Assembly: GCF_015277775.1 (NCBI RefSeq)
Contig: NZ_CP063849.1
Location: 6,587,501 to 6,651,500, forward strand
DNA length: 64,000 nucleotides
Source of the DNA: Paludibaculum fermentans
GTDB taxonomy: Bacteria > Acidobacteriota > Terriglobia > Bryobacterales > Bryobacteraceae
Reading direction: 5' to 3'
Within the stretch, counting starts at the first letter, position 1. Every line of letters starts with the position of its first letter. The notes beneath the pieces were generated by a model that did no database searches, was not told the DNA's origin, and worked only from the letters and a program-made list of their open reading frames with translations. Below are positions 19,971 through 28,053 of the stretch, in pieces. The position numbers and the translations under genes were made by a program.

Positions 19971-20000
19971 GCGGCGGCCCGTATAAGGGAGGGCAAAGCC

Positions 20001-21236
20001 ATGAAGAACCTTCTGGAAAGTGCGCGGATGGCCCTGGCCGCCCTGTCGGCCAACCGGATGCGGTCGTTGCTGACGATGCTGGGCATCATCATCGGCGTGG
20101 CGGCTGTGATTGCCATGGTCTCCGTCGGGTCGGGTGCGACGGAGCGGATCAGTGAACAGATCGCCAGCATGGGCAGCAATCTGATCATCGTCATGCCCGG
20201 CAGTTTGACCAGCGGCGGCATGCGCATGGGCAGTGGCGCCTCGCTGACGTTGACCGAAGAGGATGCGACGGCGATTGCCGTGGAATGTCCGTCAGTGTCG
20301 GTTGCTGCTCCCATGGTCCGCAGCGGAGCGCAGGTGATCTACGGCAACAATAACTGGGCCACCTCGGTGATCGGCACGGTCCCGTCCTATCTCGAAGTCC
20401 GCGACCTGACGCTGGACCGTGGTGAGCCGTTCACTACACAGGACATCGACTCGTCCGCACGCGTCGCCCTCTTGGGGCAGACCGTGGTCCAGAACCTGTT
20501 CGGCGGCGCGGATCCCGTGGGGCAGACGTTTCGAATCAAAAACGTCCCCTTCACGGTAACCGGTGTACTGACGCCGAAGGGGCAAAACCCGATGGGGCAG
20601 GACCAGGATGACGTGATCCTGATCCCGATCTCCACCGCGAAGAAGCGGGTCCTGGGCACAAGCCAGGCCAGTTCGCATTCGATTGGCAATGTCCTCGTGG
20701 AAGCGATCGGCCCGTCTCAGATGGACCCGGCGATCGAACAGATGACCCAGTTGCTGCGGCAGCGGCATCACATCCAGCCGGGCTCCGATGATGATTTCTC
20801 GGTCCGCAACCTGTCTGAGGTCTTCTCGGCGCAGGAAGAGTCGGCCAACGTGATGGCGATCCTGCTGGGCGCCATCGCGTCGGTTTCGCTGATCGTGGGC
20901 GGCATCGGGATCATGAACATCATGCTGGTCTCTGTGACGGAGCGCACGAAGGAGATCGGCATCCGCAAGGCAATTGGAGCTCGCATGGGCGACATCCTCT
21001 CGCAGTTCCTGGTGGAGGCAGTGACTCTTTCACTGGTTGGCGGTGTGGCCGGGATTGTCCTGGGCCTGGGTGGATCGTGGGCGATCAGTGCGATTGCACA
21101 CTGGTCCACGCAGATCAGCCTCTCGGCGATTGCCCTGGCCTTCGTATTCTCGGCGCTGGTGGGAGTCTTCTTCGGCTACTACCCGGCGCGGCAGGCGGCC
21201 CGCCTGGATCCGATCCTGGCGCTGAGGTTTGAGTAG
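20001..21236 (+). CDS. MacB-type ABC transporter permease (no fused ATPase)
   Basis: A 411-residue protein with a good ribosome site (GGGAGG). TM1 (RSLLTMLGIIIGVAAVIAMV) is followed by a MacB periplasmic core domain (about residues 45-245). The C-terminal FtsX domain has three TMs (VSLIVGGIGIMNIMLVSV, then TERTKEIGIRKAIGA). It ends in YYPARQAARLDPILALRFE, the usual coupling end of the family. Escherichia MacB fuses an N-terminal ATPase to this; here the ATPase is absent and no ABC ATPase gene lies next to it. With the preceding MacA-like adaptor it should form an export pump for an unknown substrate. It converges on the Rrf2 gene with only 3 bp between stops. Confidence 0.9.
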   Translation: MKNLLESARMALAALSANRMRSLLTMLGIIIGVAAVIAMVSVGSGATERISEQIASMGSNLIIVMPGSLTSGGMRMGSGASLTLTEEDATAIAVECPSVSVAAPMVRSGAQVIYGNNNWATSVIGTVPSYLEVRDLTLDRGEPFTTQDIDSSARVALLGQTVVQNLFGGADPVGQTFRIKNVPFTVTGVLTPKGQNPMGQDQDDVILIPISTAKKRVLGTSQASSHSIGNVLVEAIGPSQMDPAIEQMTQLLRQRHHIQPGSDDDFSVRNLSEVFSAQEESANVMAILLGAIASVSLIVGGIGIMNIMLVSVTERTKEIGIRKAIGARMGDILSQFLVEAVTLSLVGGVAGIVLGLGGSWAISAIAHWSTQISLSAIALAFVFSALVGVFFGYYPARQAARLDPILALRFE

Positions 21237-21239
21237 CCG

Positions 21240-21713
21240 CTAAATGTAATACATCAGGGATTCGGCTTCGCTGGCCTGTTCGCGGGCGCCTTCCACCCGG
21301 CGAATCACGTCAGCGATGGAGGTGTTGTCCAGGATGCCGGCGATGGCGTCGCGCACCTGGCGCATCACGATGCGCGTCCCGCAGGTGGCGATGTCGACGC
21401 ATTCGTCGCACTTGCGGAAGGCCGTTTCACTGGCGCAGGGCAAGGGCGCCAGGGGCCCCTCGATGCTGCGGATCACCGCGCCCACGGTGATCTGCTCGGG
21501 GGAACGGGCCAGCAGGTAACCCCCGCGGCGCCCCTTCCGGCTGTCCAGGAAGCCAGCGTTCTTGAGATCCAGTAGCAGCTTCTCCAGGAACTCGAGCGGG
21601 ATCACTTCTTCCTGCGCAATTTTCGCGATCAACACCGGCCCATTCCCGTAGTGGCGGCCCAGGGCGTACAAAGCACGCAGGCTGTATTGGGTCTTCTTCG
21701 AGAGGTTCCGCAT
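21240..21713 (-). CDS. Rrf2-family transcriptional regulator with cysteine cluster
   Basis: A 157-residue protein from the ATG at 21713 (MRNLSKKTQYSLRAL). The winged helix-turn-helix occupies residues about 1-65 (IAQEEVIPLEFLEKLLLDLKN, then GRRGGYLLAR as the wing). The dimerisation helix is followed by a Cys-rich loop with C-x8-C-x2-C-x5-C spacing (LPCASETAFRKC then DECVDIATC). Rrf2 proteins such as IscR, NsrR and RsrR use such cysteines for an Fe-S cluster sensing iron, NO or redox state, but this spacing is not the IscR spacing. The sensing role is therefore an inference. It lies 82 bp downstream of the DACNV-type gene on the same strand. Confidence 0.92.
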   Translation of the reverse strand: MRNLSKKTQYSLRALYALGRHYGNGPVLIAKIAQEEVIPLEFLEKLLLDLKNAGFLDSRKGRRGGYLLARSPEQITVGAVIRSIEGPLAPLPCASETAFRKCDECVDIATCGTRIVMRQVRDAIAGILDNTSIADVIRRVEGAREQASEAESLMYYI

Positions 21714-21795
21714 GTGCTGCCCGGATGTTACACCTCCAGTGTCCCACACGGGTTTGCGCTTCGCGGGCGAAGAGGATTGCGCGCTGGAGCAAAGG

Positions 21796-22920
21796 CTAGA
21801 GCAGTACGGATTCCACACGGCGCGCGTGCACCATGCCGTCGCACTCCGACCACCAGAAAACAGTGAACCGGCCGTCCTGCGAAGCCACCATGGCCACGGC
21901 ATCTTGTTGATCCTGGATGAATTGCGCCGCGGATAGATGGCGTGTGCCCCCCAGTTGGGAGGGCTCGATCACCGAGGCAAGTGAGCCCTCGATGGGCTCG
22001 CTCAGCGTGACTTGCGCGACAGGCGGCGCGCCGCGGCGGCGGATGATCTTGGCGCCAAACGCCAGCACCTCAAAGCGGTCGTTCAGAATCGTAGCGCCGT
22101 CCACCGCCGTCAGTCCCGCGACGCTCTCGATCTTTCGCCGCAGTTCTTCGATCGGTGCGGCGCCTGGCCCGGCGGATTCACCAGCCGGCACGGCTGAATA
22201 GGCAGGGGAGACCACATAGCCGGGGGGCGACAGGATGGATTCCTGCCAGGATTCTGAAGCGGCCGGAACCAACAGCAGGGCGCCCCCGCGTTGGTGTGCC
22301 CGCATGGAGACGGCAAACTGCAGCAGCACGCCGGGCGCATCCTGGGAACGGAACTGCATCTCAATGCCGAGCAGCGGAGTCAGCCTGGAAGGGCATTCCG
22401 GCAGGCTGGTCCCGCTGGGGTCGATCATCTTGAGCTGATCACCTTCGATCACCGCGATATTCACGAACTTTCCGGCATCCTCGCCGCGTGTGTACTTGAT
22501 GACCATCAGGCCCGGCGCCACCACGTCCAGGATCGCGGTCAGGGGCGGCAAATGGTGTGTGGCTCCCCAAGCGGTCAGGACCCCGTTCTCGTGCCAAACC
22601 CCAACATGGATGCCGGGACGGTCGACGGCCGGAGCCACCCGGGTCAGCGACTGGGGGGTGAGCACCAGGGGCGGCGCCAGTGTAAGCGGGCTCGGCGTGG
22701 AATCGGGTCGCAGGAAGGCCAGGGAGACATGCGGCGCATAACCCTCCTCGCGGCGCAGACTGGCCCAGAAGGCGACATCGATGGCTGCTTCAAGGGTGGC
22801 GAGGTCCACACAGGAACTTCGCTGCGGCTCCGCCAGTTTTGAAGTCGCAAACAAACGTTGAAACCGCTCGTGAATTCGCAGGGCAGCGGCTCGGGCCATG
22901 GGGTACGCCGATTCAGGCAT
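21796..22920 (-). CDS. DisA-N-like sensor domain protein (DACNV type)
   Basis: A 374-residue soluble protein with no signal or TM segments. The C-terminal part contains LGGTRHLSAAQFIQDQQDAV, resembling the GTRH(R) motif of the diadenylate cyclase (DisA-N/DAC) fold, followed by a beta strand of FTVFWW type. The DGA motif of active cyclases is present only weakly (VDGATILNDRFEVLAFGA). This agrees with the DACNV group, described by comparative genomics as DAC-related sensor proteins in nucleotide-signalling systems. The N-terminal 230 residues are beta-rich and unassigned. The start is ATG at 22920, directly preceded by an in-frame GTG. The assignment is from memory of motifs and is moderately sure. 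Confidence 0.6.
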   Translation of the reverse strand: MPESAYPMARAAALRIHERFQRLFATSKLAEPQRSSCVDLATLEAAIDVAFWASLRREEGYAPHVSLAFLRPDSTPSPLTLAPPLVLTPQSLTRVAPAVDRPGIHVGVWHENGVLTAWGATHHLPPLTAILDVVAPGLMVIKYTRGEDAGKFVNIAVIEGDQLKMIDPSGTSLPECPSRLTPLLGIEMQFRSQDAPGVLLQFAVSMRAHQRGGALLLVPAASESWQESILSPPGYVVSPAYSAVPAGESAGPGAAPIEELRRKIESVAGLTAVDGATILNDRFEVLAFGAKIIRRRGAPPVAQVTLSEPIEGSLASVIEPSQLGGTRHLSAAQFIQDQQDAVAMVASQDGRFTVFWWSECDGMVHARRVESVLL

Positions 22921-22994
22921 CACTCTCAGTGTCCGATAGTTGACAAGATTGTGGTGAATTGAGCAAGAGAAAGATGAGCGACAGCAGACAGTCC

Positions 22995-23039
22995 GGTCGG
23001 GCCGCCCGGATATGAACCCGGGACCTCTTGCACCCCAAG
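22995..23039 (-). other. 3' fragment / pseudo-copy of tRNA-Pro (candidate attachment site)
   Basis: This stretch matches 41 of 45 bases of the tRNA-Pro(GGG) gene at 45124-45168, in the same orientation. It covers the anticodon loop (TTGGGGT), the 3' side of the anticodon stem, the variable loop, the T arm, the 3' acceptor strand and the first CC-equivalent bases. Twenty-one consecutive bases at one end and twelve at the other are identical. The T stem has one compensated pair and one G-G mismatch. The 5' acceptor strand is missing and the 5' anticodon stem does not pair, so it cannot be a working tRNA. A GCGC...GCGC resembling a D stem follows, so a whole decayed tRNA is the alternative. Confidence 0.75.
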
Positions 23040-23083
23040 ATGCCCGCGCAACCCGGCGCCCCTCTCCACACTAAGGACGAAGC

Positions 23084-24460
23084 TCAAGTACTGGCCAGAT
23101 CCTCGATCGTCGCGCTTTCCTGTCCGGCGGTTTTGGGCCCAGCTTCAGTTCTTGACCCGGCCGCCAGCCCCAGCACCCATGCCGCCGCCATTGAGTTGGC
23201 TGGAACATACAGATTGAAATCGACGAGCGAATGCAGCCAGATCGCCGTCAGCGACCCGCAGCAAGCCATGGCCACATACCGCGCCGGCGAGTCCCCCGCC
23301 ATCCTCGCGTTGCGAACAGCGCTCCAACTCACGCAAAGCCCCGCGCCCACTACCAGCACAAACCCCAGGACGCCCAACTCCGCCAGCACCTGCAGATAGT
23401 CGTTGTGGGCGAAGTTCACAGTTTGCATCGGTGAACCTCGCTGGTATCGGACGAATGTCGGTTCATATGCGCCCAGCCCGCACCCCGCCACCCCATAGTC
23501 GGCCACCAACTGGCGTGTATCCTGCCAGATCCGCACCCGGTCGTCCTTCGAGAGATCCTCCCGCACCGCAATGCTCGCAAAGCGGCCAATCAACGCGTCC
23601 GTAGGCAGGAATACGGCACCAGCCATGACGGTTGCGGCCGCGGCTATGACCACCGCCCCCTTTAGGCGTCGGCCCTCCACCCGGGCCCATAGGATGAGCA
23701 GTCCGGTCGTCCCCAGCGCAGCCAGGGCAGACAGGAAACCCATGCGGGAAAGCGATAGCAGCGTTGCGCACAGAATTCCTGCCGCGAGCCCCAGCAGTAG
23801 ACACGCCGCCACTGTCGCTCCAACCGCAGGGCGCCGCTTCCGATGACCCTCAACTGGCCGGAGCCTCCACGCCGCCAGTGCGACTAGGAATGGGAGGCTC
23901 ATCGCCAACAAACCCGCGAAGTGATTCCGGTTCGCGTAGGTGCCCGTCACCACCTCGCCACCTTCAGTCATTCCGTACTGCACCAGCCCGAGCACGGCCT
24001 CCGCCAGAGCCATCAGCATCAGGGGCGCCGCCGCCCGCCAAATCCCGAGGTGCCGTTCGCGGACCACGGTTCTCACAACCAGCAGTGTGAGCACGCAGCC
24101 CAGCAATTGGAGCCACCTCTGCCAGGTGGCACTCACCTGATTCGAGAGGGGCGCCCAACTGGCCGCATCCGTCACCGGTGCCAGCGCCTGCAGCAGCTCA
24201 GCTCTCGCCGGAGATAGGTGGCTCATCAGCCCGAGAGGCAGCGGAACCATCTGCCCGGCGGCAATCAGCAACAACGCCACCGGCAGCACCACCGCCGGTG
24301 CTCGCCAGTTGTCCTCACGCGCCCGCCAGCCCACGCAGCAGGCCGCCAGTCCAATCAGGGCCAACGCGAGATTCGAATCCCTCGCCTCCACTCCGGCGAA
24401 ATTCAAGAGCATCCAGCCCAGCGCCGCACTGAGCAGCCCGATGGCCACCGCCTTTGTCAC
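23084..24460 (-). CDS. O-antigen ligase / Wzy-type polymerase family membrane protein (first copy)
   Basis: A 458-residue protein with about 11-12 hydrophobic segments. The Wzy_C hallmark region is TGTYANRNHFAGLLAMSLPF (about residue 185), followed by the large periplasmic loop. RIWQDTRQLVADYGVAGCG and FAHNDYLQVLAELGVLGF lie about 330-375. These are the residues found in O-antigen ligases and polysaccharide polymerases. The GTG start at 24460 overlaps the upstream stop as GTGA, with GGAG 7 nt upstream. It is translationally coupled to the TPR-like gene. It may polymerise or ligate the repeat unit of the exopolysaccharide made by this locus. Confidence 0.85.
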   Translation of the reverse strand: MTKAVAIGLLSAALGWMLLNFAGVEARDSNLALALIGLAACCVGWRAREDNWRAPAVVLPVALLLIAAGQMVPLPLGLMSHLSPARAELLQALAPVTDAASWAPLSNQVSATWQRWLQLLGCVLTLLVVRTVVRERHLGIWRAAAPLMLMALAEAVLGLVQYGMTEGGEVVTGTYANRNHFAGLLAMSLPFLVALAAWRLRPVEGHRKRRPAVGATVAACLLLGLAAGILCATLLSLSRMGFLSALAALGTTGLLILWARVEGRRLKGAVVIAAAATVMAGAVFLPTDALIGRFASIAVREDLSKDDRVRIWQDTRQLVADYGVAGCGLGAYEPTFVRYQRGSPMQTVNFAHNDYLQVLAELGVLGFVLVVGAGLCVSWSAVRNARMAGDSPARYVAMACCGSLTAIWLHSLVDFNLYVPANSMAAAWVLGLAAGSRTEAGPKTAGQESATIEDLAST

Positions 24461-25614
24461 CTGGGCTCCAGTCTGAGTGCCCGCACCCACGCCACGCCCC
24501 GAACACGGTTGTCGAGCTTTTCCGACGAGTGTCGGACCAGGCCCAGTTCCAACACGCGAGTGCCCATCGGTACATCCAGATCGTAGACCCAGCTCTCCCA
24601 CGCGTTGGTCCCACTCAACTGCCTGCTCTCAAATGAGAATCGTTGGGGCCTCTCCGGGTCCCTCACCCGCAGAAGCAGCCCTTCATTCGTTGAGAGGCCG
24701 TCGGACTTCACACGCGCCTTCATCCGCCATCGCCCCGCCCCCACCGGGATCGTCTGGGTCACGTGCTGGAACTCGACATTCTCCGCCCCCAGGAATTCGA
24801 CCTGTATCGTTCCTTCTTCCTCAAATCCAATCCGCACACCCGCACACACCCCCACGTGCCAGTCAAAGGGCCCCGGTAGGAAAGGCTGTAGGAACTTCGG
24901 ATTGAACACCAGGTTCCCTGGCTCTCTCCTTTCCGCCTGGTTCACTTGCCCATCCCAGATTCGGCGCGCCTCCTCGATGCGGCCCCACTTCACCAAAGCG
25001 CTGGTGTAGGTGCTCAGCGCCTCCCTCGTAATCAGTCCCCGTCCGGACAACCAGGCCCAGGCCGCGCCAGCCCCCGCTTCGTGATCATTGCCCGCCTCGT
25101 CGGCCAGCCAGGCGGCACCCGCCCCCGCATCCTCCGGAACACCGCTCCGCTTCAACTCTTCCAGGCTGGTCCCGGACTCGCGGTAGTAGCGAAAGACGAC
25201 CGCGTCATACTCCCGCGAGATCGCCAACAGTCTCGCCCCCGTCCGCAATACCCCGTCTTTACTCTCACGCCCCATCCAGTAATTCAGCGCCCTCGCCTGC
25301 ACCGGCCCTACCCACGGCCCCAACTGCTCGGCGCGGCGCACGCAGTATGCCCCGGATTCCATCTGGCCCTGCGCCGCCAAATGGAGCCCCCTGCTCATCC
25401 AGGCATAGGGTGATGCCGCGTCCAGTCGCAAAAGGTCTCGATCCATCCCTGGCCGGTTCTCCGCAGGCTCCGCGGCCCGCAGTATTTCCAGTTCGCATCC
25501 GCCCAGGCGGCAGGCCACCCAGGCCCGGCGCCACCCGGCCAGCTCATTCAGCCACAGACTTGCGCCACCGCCGGCCACCGCTGCCAACCCCAGCATCACC
25601 ATCAGAATTCGCAA
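24457..25614 (-). CDS. Membrane-anchored TPR-like protein of the polysaccharide locus
   Basis: A 385-residue protein with one N-terminal TM (ILMVMLGLAAVAGGGASLWL). Next come degenerate helical repeats (about residues 30-215) with TPR-like spacing: LLRLDAASPYAWMSRGLHLA, then AEQLGPWVGPVQARALNYW. The C-terminal part is a beta-sandwich resembling a carbohydrate-binding module (FNPKFLQPFLPGPFDWHV start, about 225-385). A TTG at 25614 is the best start because GGAGGAG lies 6 nt before it; an in-frame ATG is 12 bp further in. Such proteins commonly sit beside O-antigen ligase genes in exopolysaccharide loci and probably assist polymerisation or secretion. No exact family recognised. Confidence 0.65.
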   Translation of the reverse strand: MRILMVMLGLAAVAGGGASLWLNELAGWRRAWVACRLGGCELEILRAAEPAENRPGMDRDLLRLDAASPYAWMSRGLHLAAQGQMESGAYCVRRAEQLGPWVGPVQARALNYWMGRESKDGVLRTGARLLAISREYDAVVFRYYRESGTSLEELKRSGVPEDAGAGAAWLADEAGNDHEAGAGAAWAWLSGRGLITREALSTYTSALVKWGRIEEARRIWDGQVNQAERREPGNLVFNPKFLQPFLPGPFDWHVGVCAGVRIGFEEEGTIQVEFLGAENVEFQHVTQTIPVGAGRWRMKARVKSDGLSTNEGLLLRVRDPERPQRFSFESRQLSGTNAWESWVYDLDVPMGTRVLELGLVRHSSEKLDNRVRGVAWVRALRLEPR

Positions 25615-25629
25615 CTGGCTCTCCTCCAC

Positions 25630-25676
25630 AAAAAAGGCGCCTACTCGCGGAGGCAGTTCTCAGCAAGTACGCGCCT
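25630..25676 (-). terminator. Intrinsic terminator between FecR-domain gene and TPR/ligase pair
   Basis: On the minus strand a 14-bp imperfect stem (25676-25663 with 25648-25635, one mismatch and one G-U pair) is followed by six U residues (25635-25630). It sits 67 bp after the FecR-domain stop and only 16 bp ahead of the next start codon, so it could also act as an attenuator for the TPR/ligase pair. Confidence 0.75.
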
Positions 25677-25743
25677 TCATTCCTCTTCCCGGCACGCAGG
25701 CCGTCAAGGTCCGCGTGCCTACCGGCACTCGCCCCGGCTCAGT

Positions 25744-26325
25744 TTAGTGCCAGGCGTCACGGTTGGGCGGTCTCGGCGGCTCCGGGTGCCGCGGCAGCTG
25801 CGGGTGCCCGTGATACCTGCTGACCGGATCCGGACAATTGGTCCACGTGCCACCCCACGGCGCCTCTCCATACATCCGCTCCACCAGCGCGGCGGACGAC
25901 GCCCCATTCTGGGATCCGAAGTAACCGGCGTCAACCACTGTCGAAACGGCGCCCTTCTCGTTCCTCGTCACACCCACCAGCGCCGGTGCCCGCTCCACTC
26001 CGTAGAGCCCGACCGAATCCGCGGCCTTCAGGCGGAACGACGCCTCCCCTTTCACCACCTTCAGGGAAACCCGGCCGGCCTTCTCCACCAGCTGGATCGT
26101 TGACTCCTTCGCTACCAGCACATTGCTCCCGTCCTTGAACGTCAGCAGGGCCGCCCCTTCCTGTGTCGCCAGGCTATCGCCTGGGAATACCGCCCAACCG
26201 CCTGCGCCGGAAACCGGAACCACCTTGCCCCGCAAGGTGAAGGCAATCCCGCTGTCCACCGTTGCCACTGGCTGTGACGCCATCAACGCGCCACCGAACG
26301 CAATCATGACTATCAGACTTCGCAT
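25744..26325 (-). CDS. Secreted FecR-like domain protein
   Basis: A 193-residue protein with a short signal peptide (MRSLIVMIAFGGALMAS). A FecR-type beta-rich domain follows: PGDSLATQEGAALLTFKDG, then VLVAKESTIQLVEKAG and VVKGEASFRL (about residues 45-100). The C-terminus is Pro/His-rich (HGHPQLPRHPEPPRPP) and looks disordered. FecR domains in polysaccharide loci are usually periplasmic and thought to bind or pattern other components; no sigma factor partner is present here, so a FecI-type signalling role is unlikely. GAGGAG lies 9 nt upstream of the ATG. It is followed by an intrinsic terminator. Confidence 0.7.
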   Translation of the reverse strand: MRSLIVMIAFGGALMASQPVATVDSGIAFTLRGKVVPVSGAGGWAVFPGDSLATQEGAALLTFKDGSNVLVAKESTIQLVEKAGRVSLKVVKGEASFRLKAADSVGLYGVERAPALVGVTRNEKGAVSTVVDAGYFGSQNGASSAALVERMYGEAPWGGTWTNCPDPVSRYHGHPQLPRHPEPPRPPNRDAWH

Positions 26326-26452
26326 CGTACTCGACTCCTCTCACTTTGCCCACGCCGCGATCCACTGTTGTGCGCTGCCGGCAGTACCTGCTTCGTCAGT
26401 CAATACTACTGCCGCCATCTACCTCAGGCAAGGCATAAGATGTTGAAACGAA

Positions 26453-26494
26453 ACACCTTGTATAACATCTGCTAGCGCTCGGTATAACACCTTG
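26453..26494. repeat. Short direct repeats in the wecA-fecR-like intergenic region
   Basis: ACACCTTG occurs at 26453-26460 and 26487-26494, and GTATAACA at 26460-26467 and 26482-26489, all in the same orientation. The two GTATAACA copies are 22 bp apart, about two helical turns. They lie 128 bp upstream of the FecR-like gene's ATG and could be an operator or promoter element. Confidence 0.5.
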
Positions 26495-26542
26495 CACAGC
26501 CCGGCCCTTCCTCGAGCCGCCCGCGCGCTCTATGAACAGCCA

Positions 26543-28018
26543 TCACTTGCCGCCGGCAGCCGCGGCTGCAGCGCGTGCCGGCTCCGGCTTGATCTGCCCG
26601 GCAATCTCCACCAGGCTGCCGCCCATTGCCATTCGGGTATGCAGGATCGTCGCGAGCGGCACCAGGGCTCCGCCCGGCACGGACTCTTCCGTAAAGCGGT
26701 GCCGCAACTCCACCAGCCCGTTGCCCTCCAAGGGAACCTGCATCGTCCAGACGCCGGGACACGATCCAACGCCCCCGCATTCCGTAGGGCAGCGGGATTC
26801 CCACAGTCGCCCTCTTTGCTCCACTCTGACCTTGCAGAAGCCGAGTTCCCGGTACGCGGCCTCCAGTGCGACCAACCGCCCCGTCATGCCGCCGGCCGCG
26901 CTCATCGCTTCGTCCATCTGCTGTAGCGCCAGTTGGGTCTGCAAGGTCCTTCGAAACGCACCGTGGAACACCATCCGGCTCGCCATGCCGATCTCGACAT
27001 AACCCAGGCTCTGCACGCCAGCCCACGCGCCCACCCCAAAAATCACGAGCACCAGGCCGGAGGATGCACCCTGCCCTGCACCCAGCAGCAGCGACAGCAC
27101 GGCCACCACGCCGGAAACTCCATACAGCACCAGCACCGCTCGCCTCGGAGTCATGCCCATGTCCAGCAGCTTGTGATGGATGTGCCCGCGGTCCGCCCCG
27201 AACACCGGTTTGCTGCGCAGGAACCTCCGGATCACCGCCACTGCCGTATCCATCAAGGGCACCGCAAACGCCATCAGCGGCGCGGTCATACCCAGTAGAG
27301 TCGCTGACTTGTGGCTCCACAGAACCCCATAGCAGCCCAGCAGGAAGCCAATCGTATAACTCCCGCTGTCACCCAGGAAGATGGATGCTGGATTGAAGTT
27401 GTAGCGCAAGAAGCCCAACAGCGCCGCTGCTAGCGGGACCGTGGCCAGTACCAGGGGATAGTTCTCACCGATCAGCCCCGCCACCAGGACGGTCAGGGTG
27501 GCAAACAAGCCCACCCCCGTCGCCAGGCCATCCACGCCGTCTATCAAATTGAACGCGTTCGTGCACAAGAGCAGCCAGAACACCGTCACCGGCACGGCTA
27601 CCCAGGAAGCCAGTGGGTGGCCCCCGACGCTGCCGACGCACACTCCGCAGAGAACGGCCGTCACGGCGGCCAGGCACTGTACGCCGAACTTGGTCCAGGG
27701 CCGCAGTGTTTTCAAATCGTCCAGCAGGCCAACCAGGAAGACCATCCCGACGGCTGGAGCCAGCCGCCACACCAACCCCAGGTCTCCGGCGACAATCCGG
27801 CCACCCTGCGTGCCCATCGCCAGCAGCACCCCGTACGCCATCGTGCACGAAACCGCAATCGCAATCCCGCCCACCCGCGGAATCGCCCCCGCATGCGTCT
27901 TCCGGACACCATCCGCCGCGTCGGTCATGCCCCATCGCCGGAACAGGTTCCGCACTAATGGAGTCGCCACCATCACTGTCGCAAAAGCTACCACCGCTAA
28001 TAAGATGATCGAATACAT
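26543..28018 (-). CDS. WecA/TagO-type undecaprenyl-phosphate glycosyl-1-phosphate transferase with C-terminal extension
   Basis: A 491-residue PNPT-family enzyme predicted to transfer a GlcNAc-1-phosphate-type sugar to undecaprenyl phosphate, starting the lipid-linked repeat unit. The family motifs are all present: KTHAGAIPRVGG (about 41), GLLDDLKTLRP (about 98), NAFNLIDGVDGLA (about 155), FLGDSGS (about 213) and GADRGHIHHKLLDMG (about 275). The membrane core ends near residue 340. Residues about 345-491 are a soluble extension with a CPTECGGVGSC cluster, absent from typical WecA (about 350-370 aa). The start ATG has GAGG 6 nt upstream, within a tandem duplication. It probably initiates the polysaccharide made by this locus. 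Confidence 0.9.
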   Translation of the reverse strand: MYSIILLAVVAFATVMVATPLVRNLFRRWGMTDAADGVRKTHAGAIPRVGGIAIAVSCTMAYGVLLAMGTQGGRIVAGDLGLVWRLAPAVGMVFLVGLLDDLKTLRPWTKFGVQCLAAVTAVLCGVCVGSVGGHPLASWVAVPVTVFWLLLCTNAFNLIDGVDGLATGVGLFATLTVLVAGLIGENYPLVLATVPLAAALLGFLRYNFNPASIFLGDSGSYTIGFLLGCYGVLWSHKSATLLGMTAPLMAFAVPLMDTAVAVIRRFLRSKPVFGADRGHIHHKLLDMGMTPRRAVLVLYGVSGVVAVLSLLLGAGQGASSGLVLVIFGVGAWAGVQSLGYVEIGMASRMVFHGAFRRTLQTQLALQQMDEAMSAAGGMTGRLVALEAAYRELGFCKVRVEQRGRLWESRCPTECGGVGSCPGVWTMQVPLEGNGLVELRHRFTEESVPGGALVPLATILHTRMAMGGSLVEIAGQIKPEPARAAAAAAGGK

Positions 28019-28019
28019 A

Positions 28020-28053
28020 ATTGCCTCAGGATCGTTATTGCCTCAGGATCGTT
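28020..28053. repeat. 17-bp perfect tandem duplication upstream of the wecA-like start
   Basis: ATTGCCTCAGGATCGTT is present twice back to back (28020-28036 and 28037-28053). On the coding strand each copy carries a GAGGCAAT segment; the proximal one serves as the ribosome site of the wecA-like gene. Confidence 0.9.

Noticed and set aside
22995-23075. Second functional tRNA-Pro gene
   Set aside because: The 5' acceptor strand is absent and the anticodon stem does not pair, so a cloverleaf cannot form.
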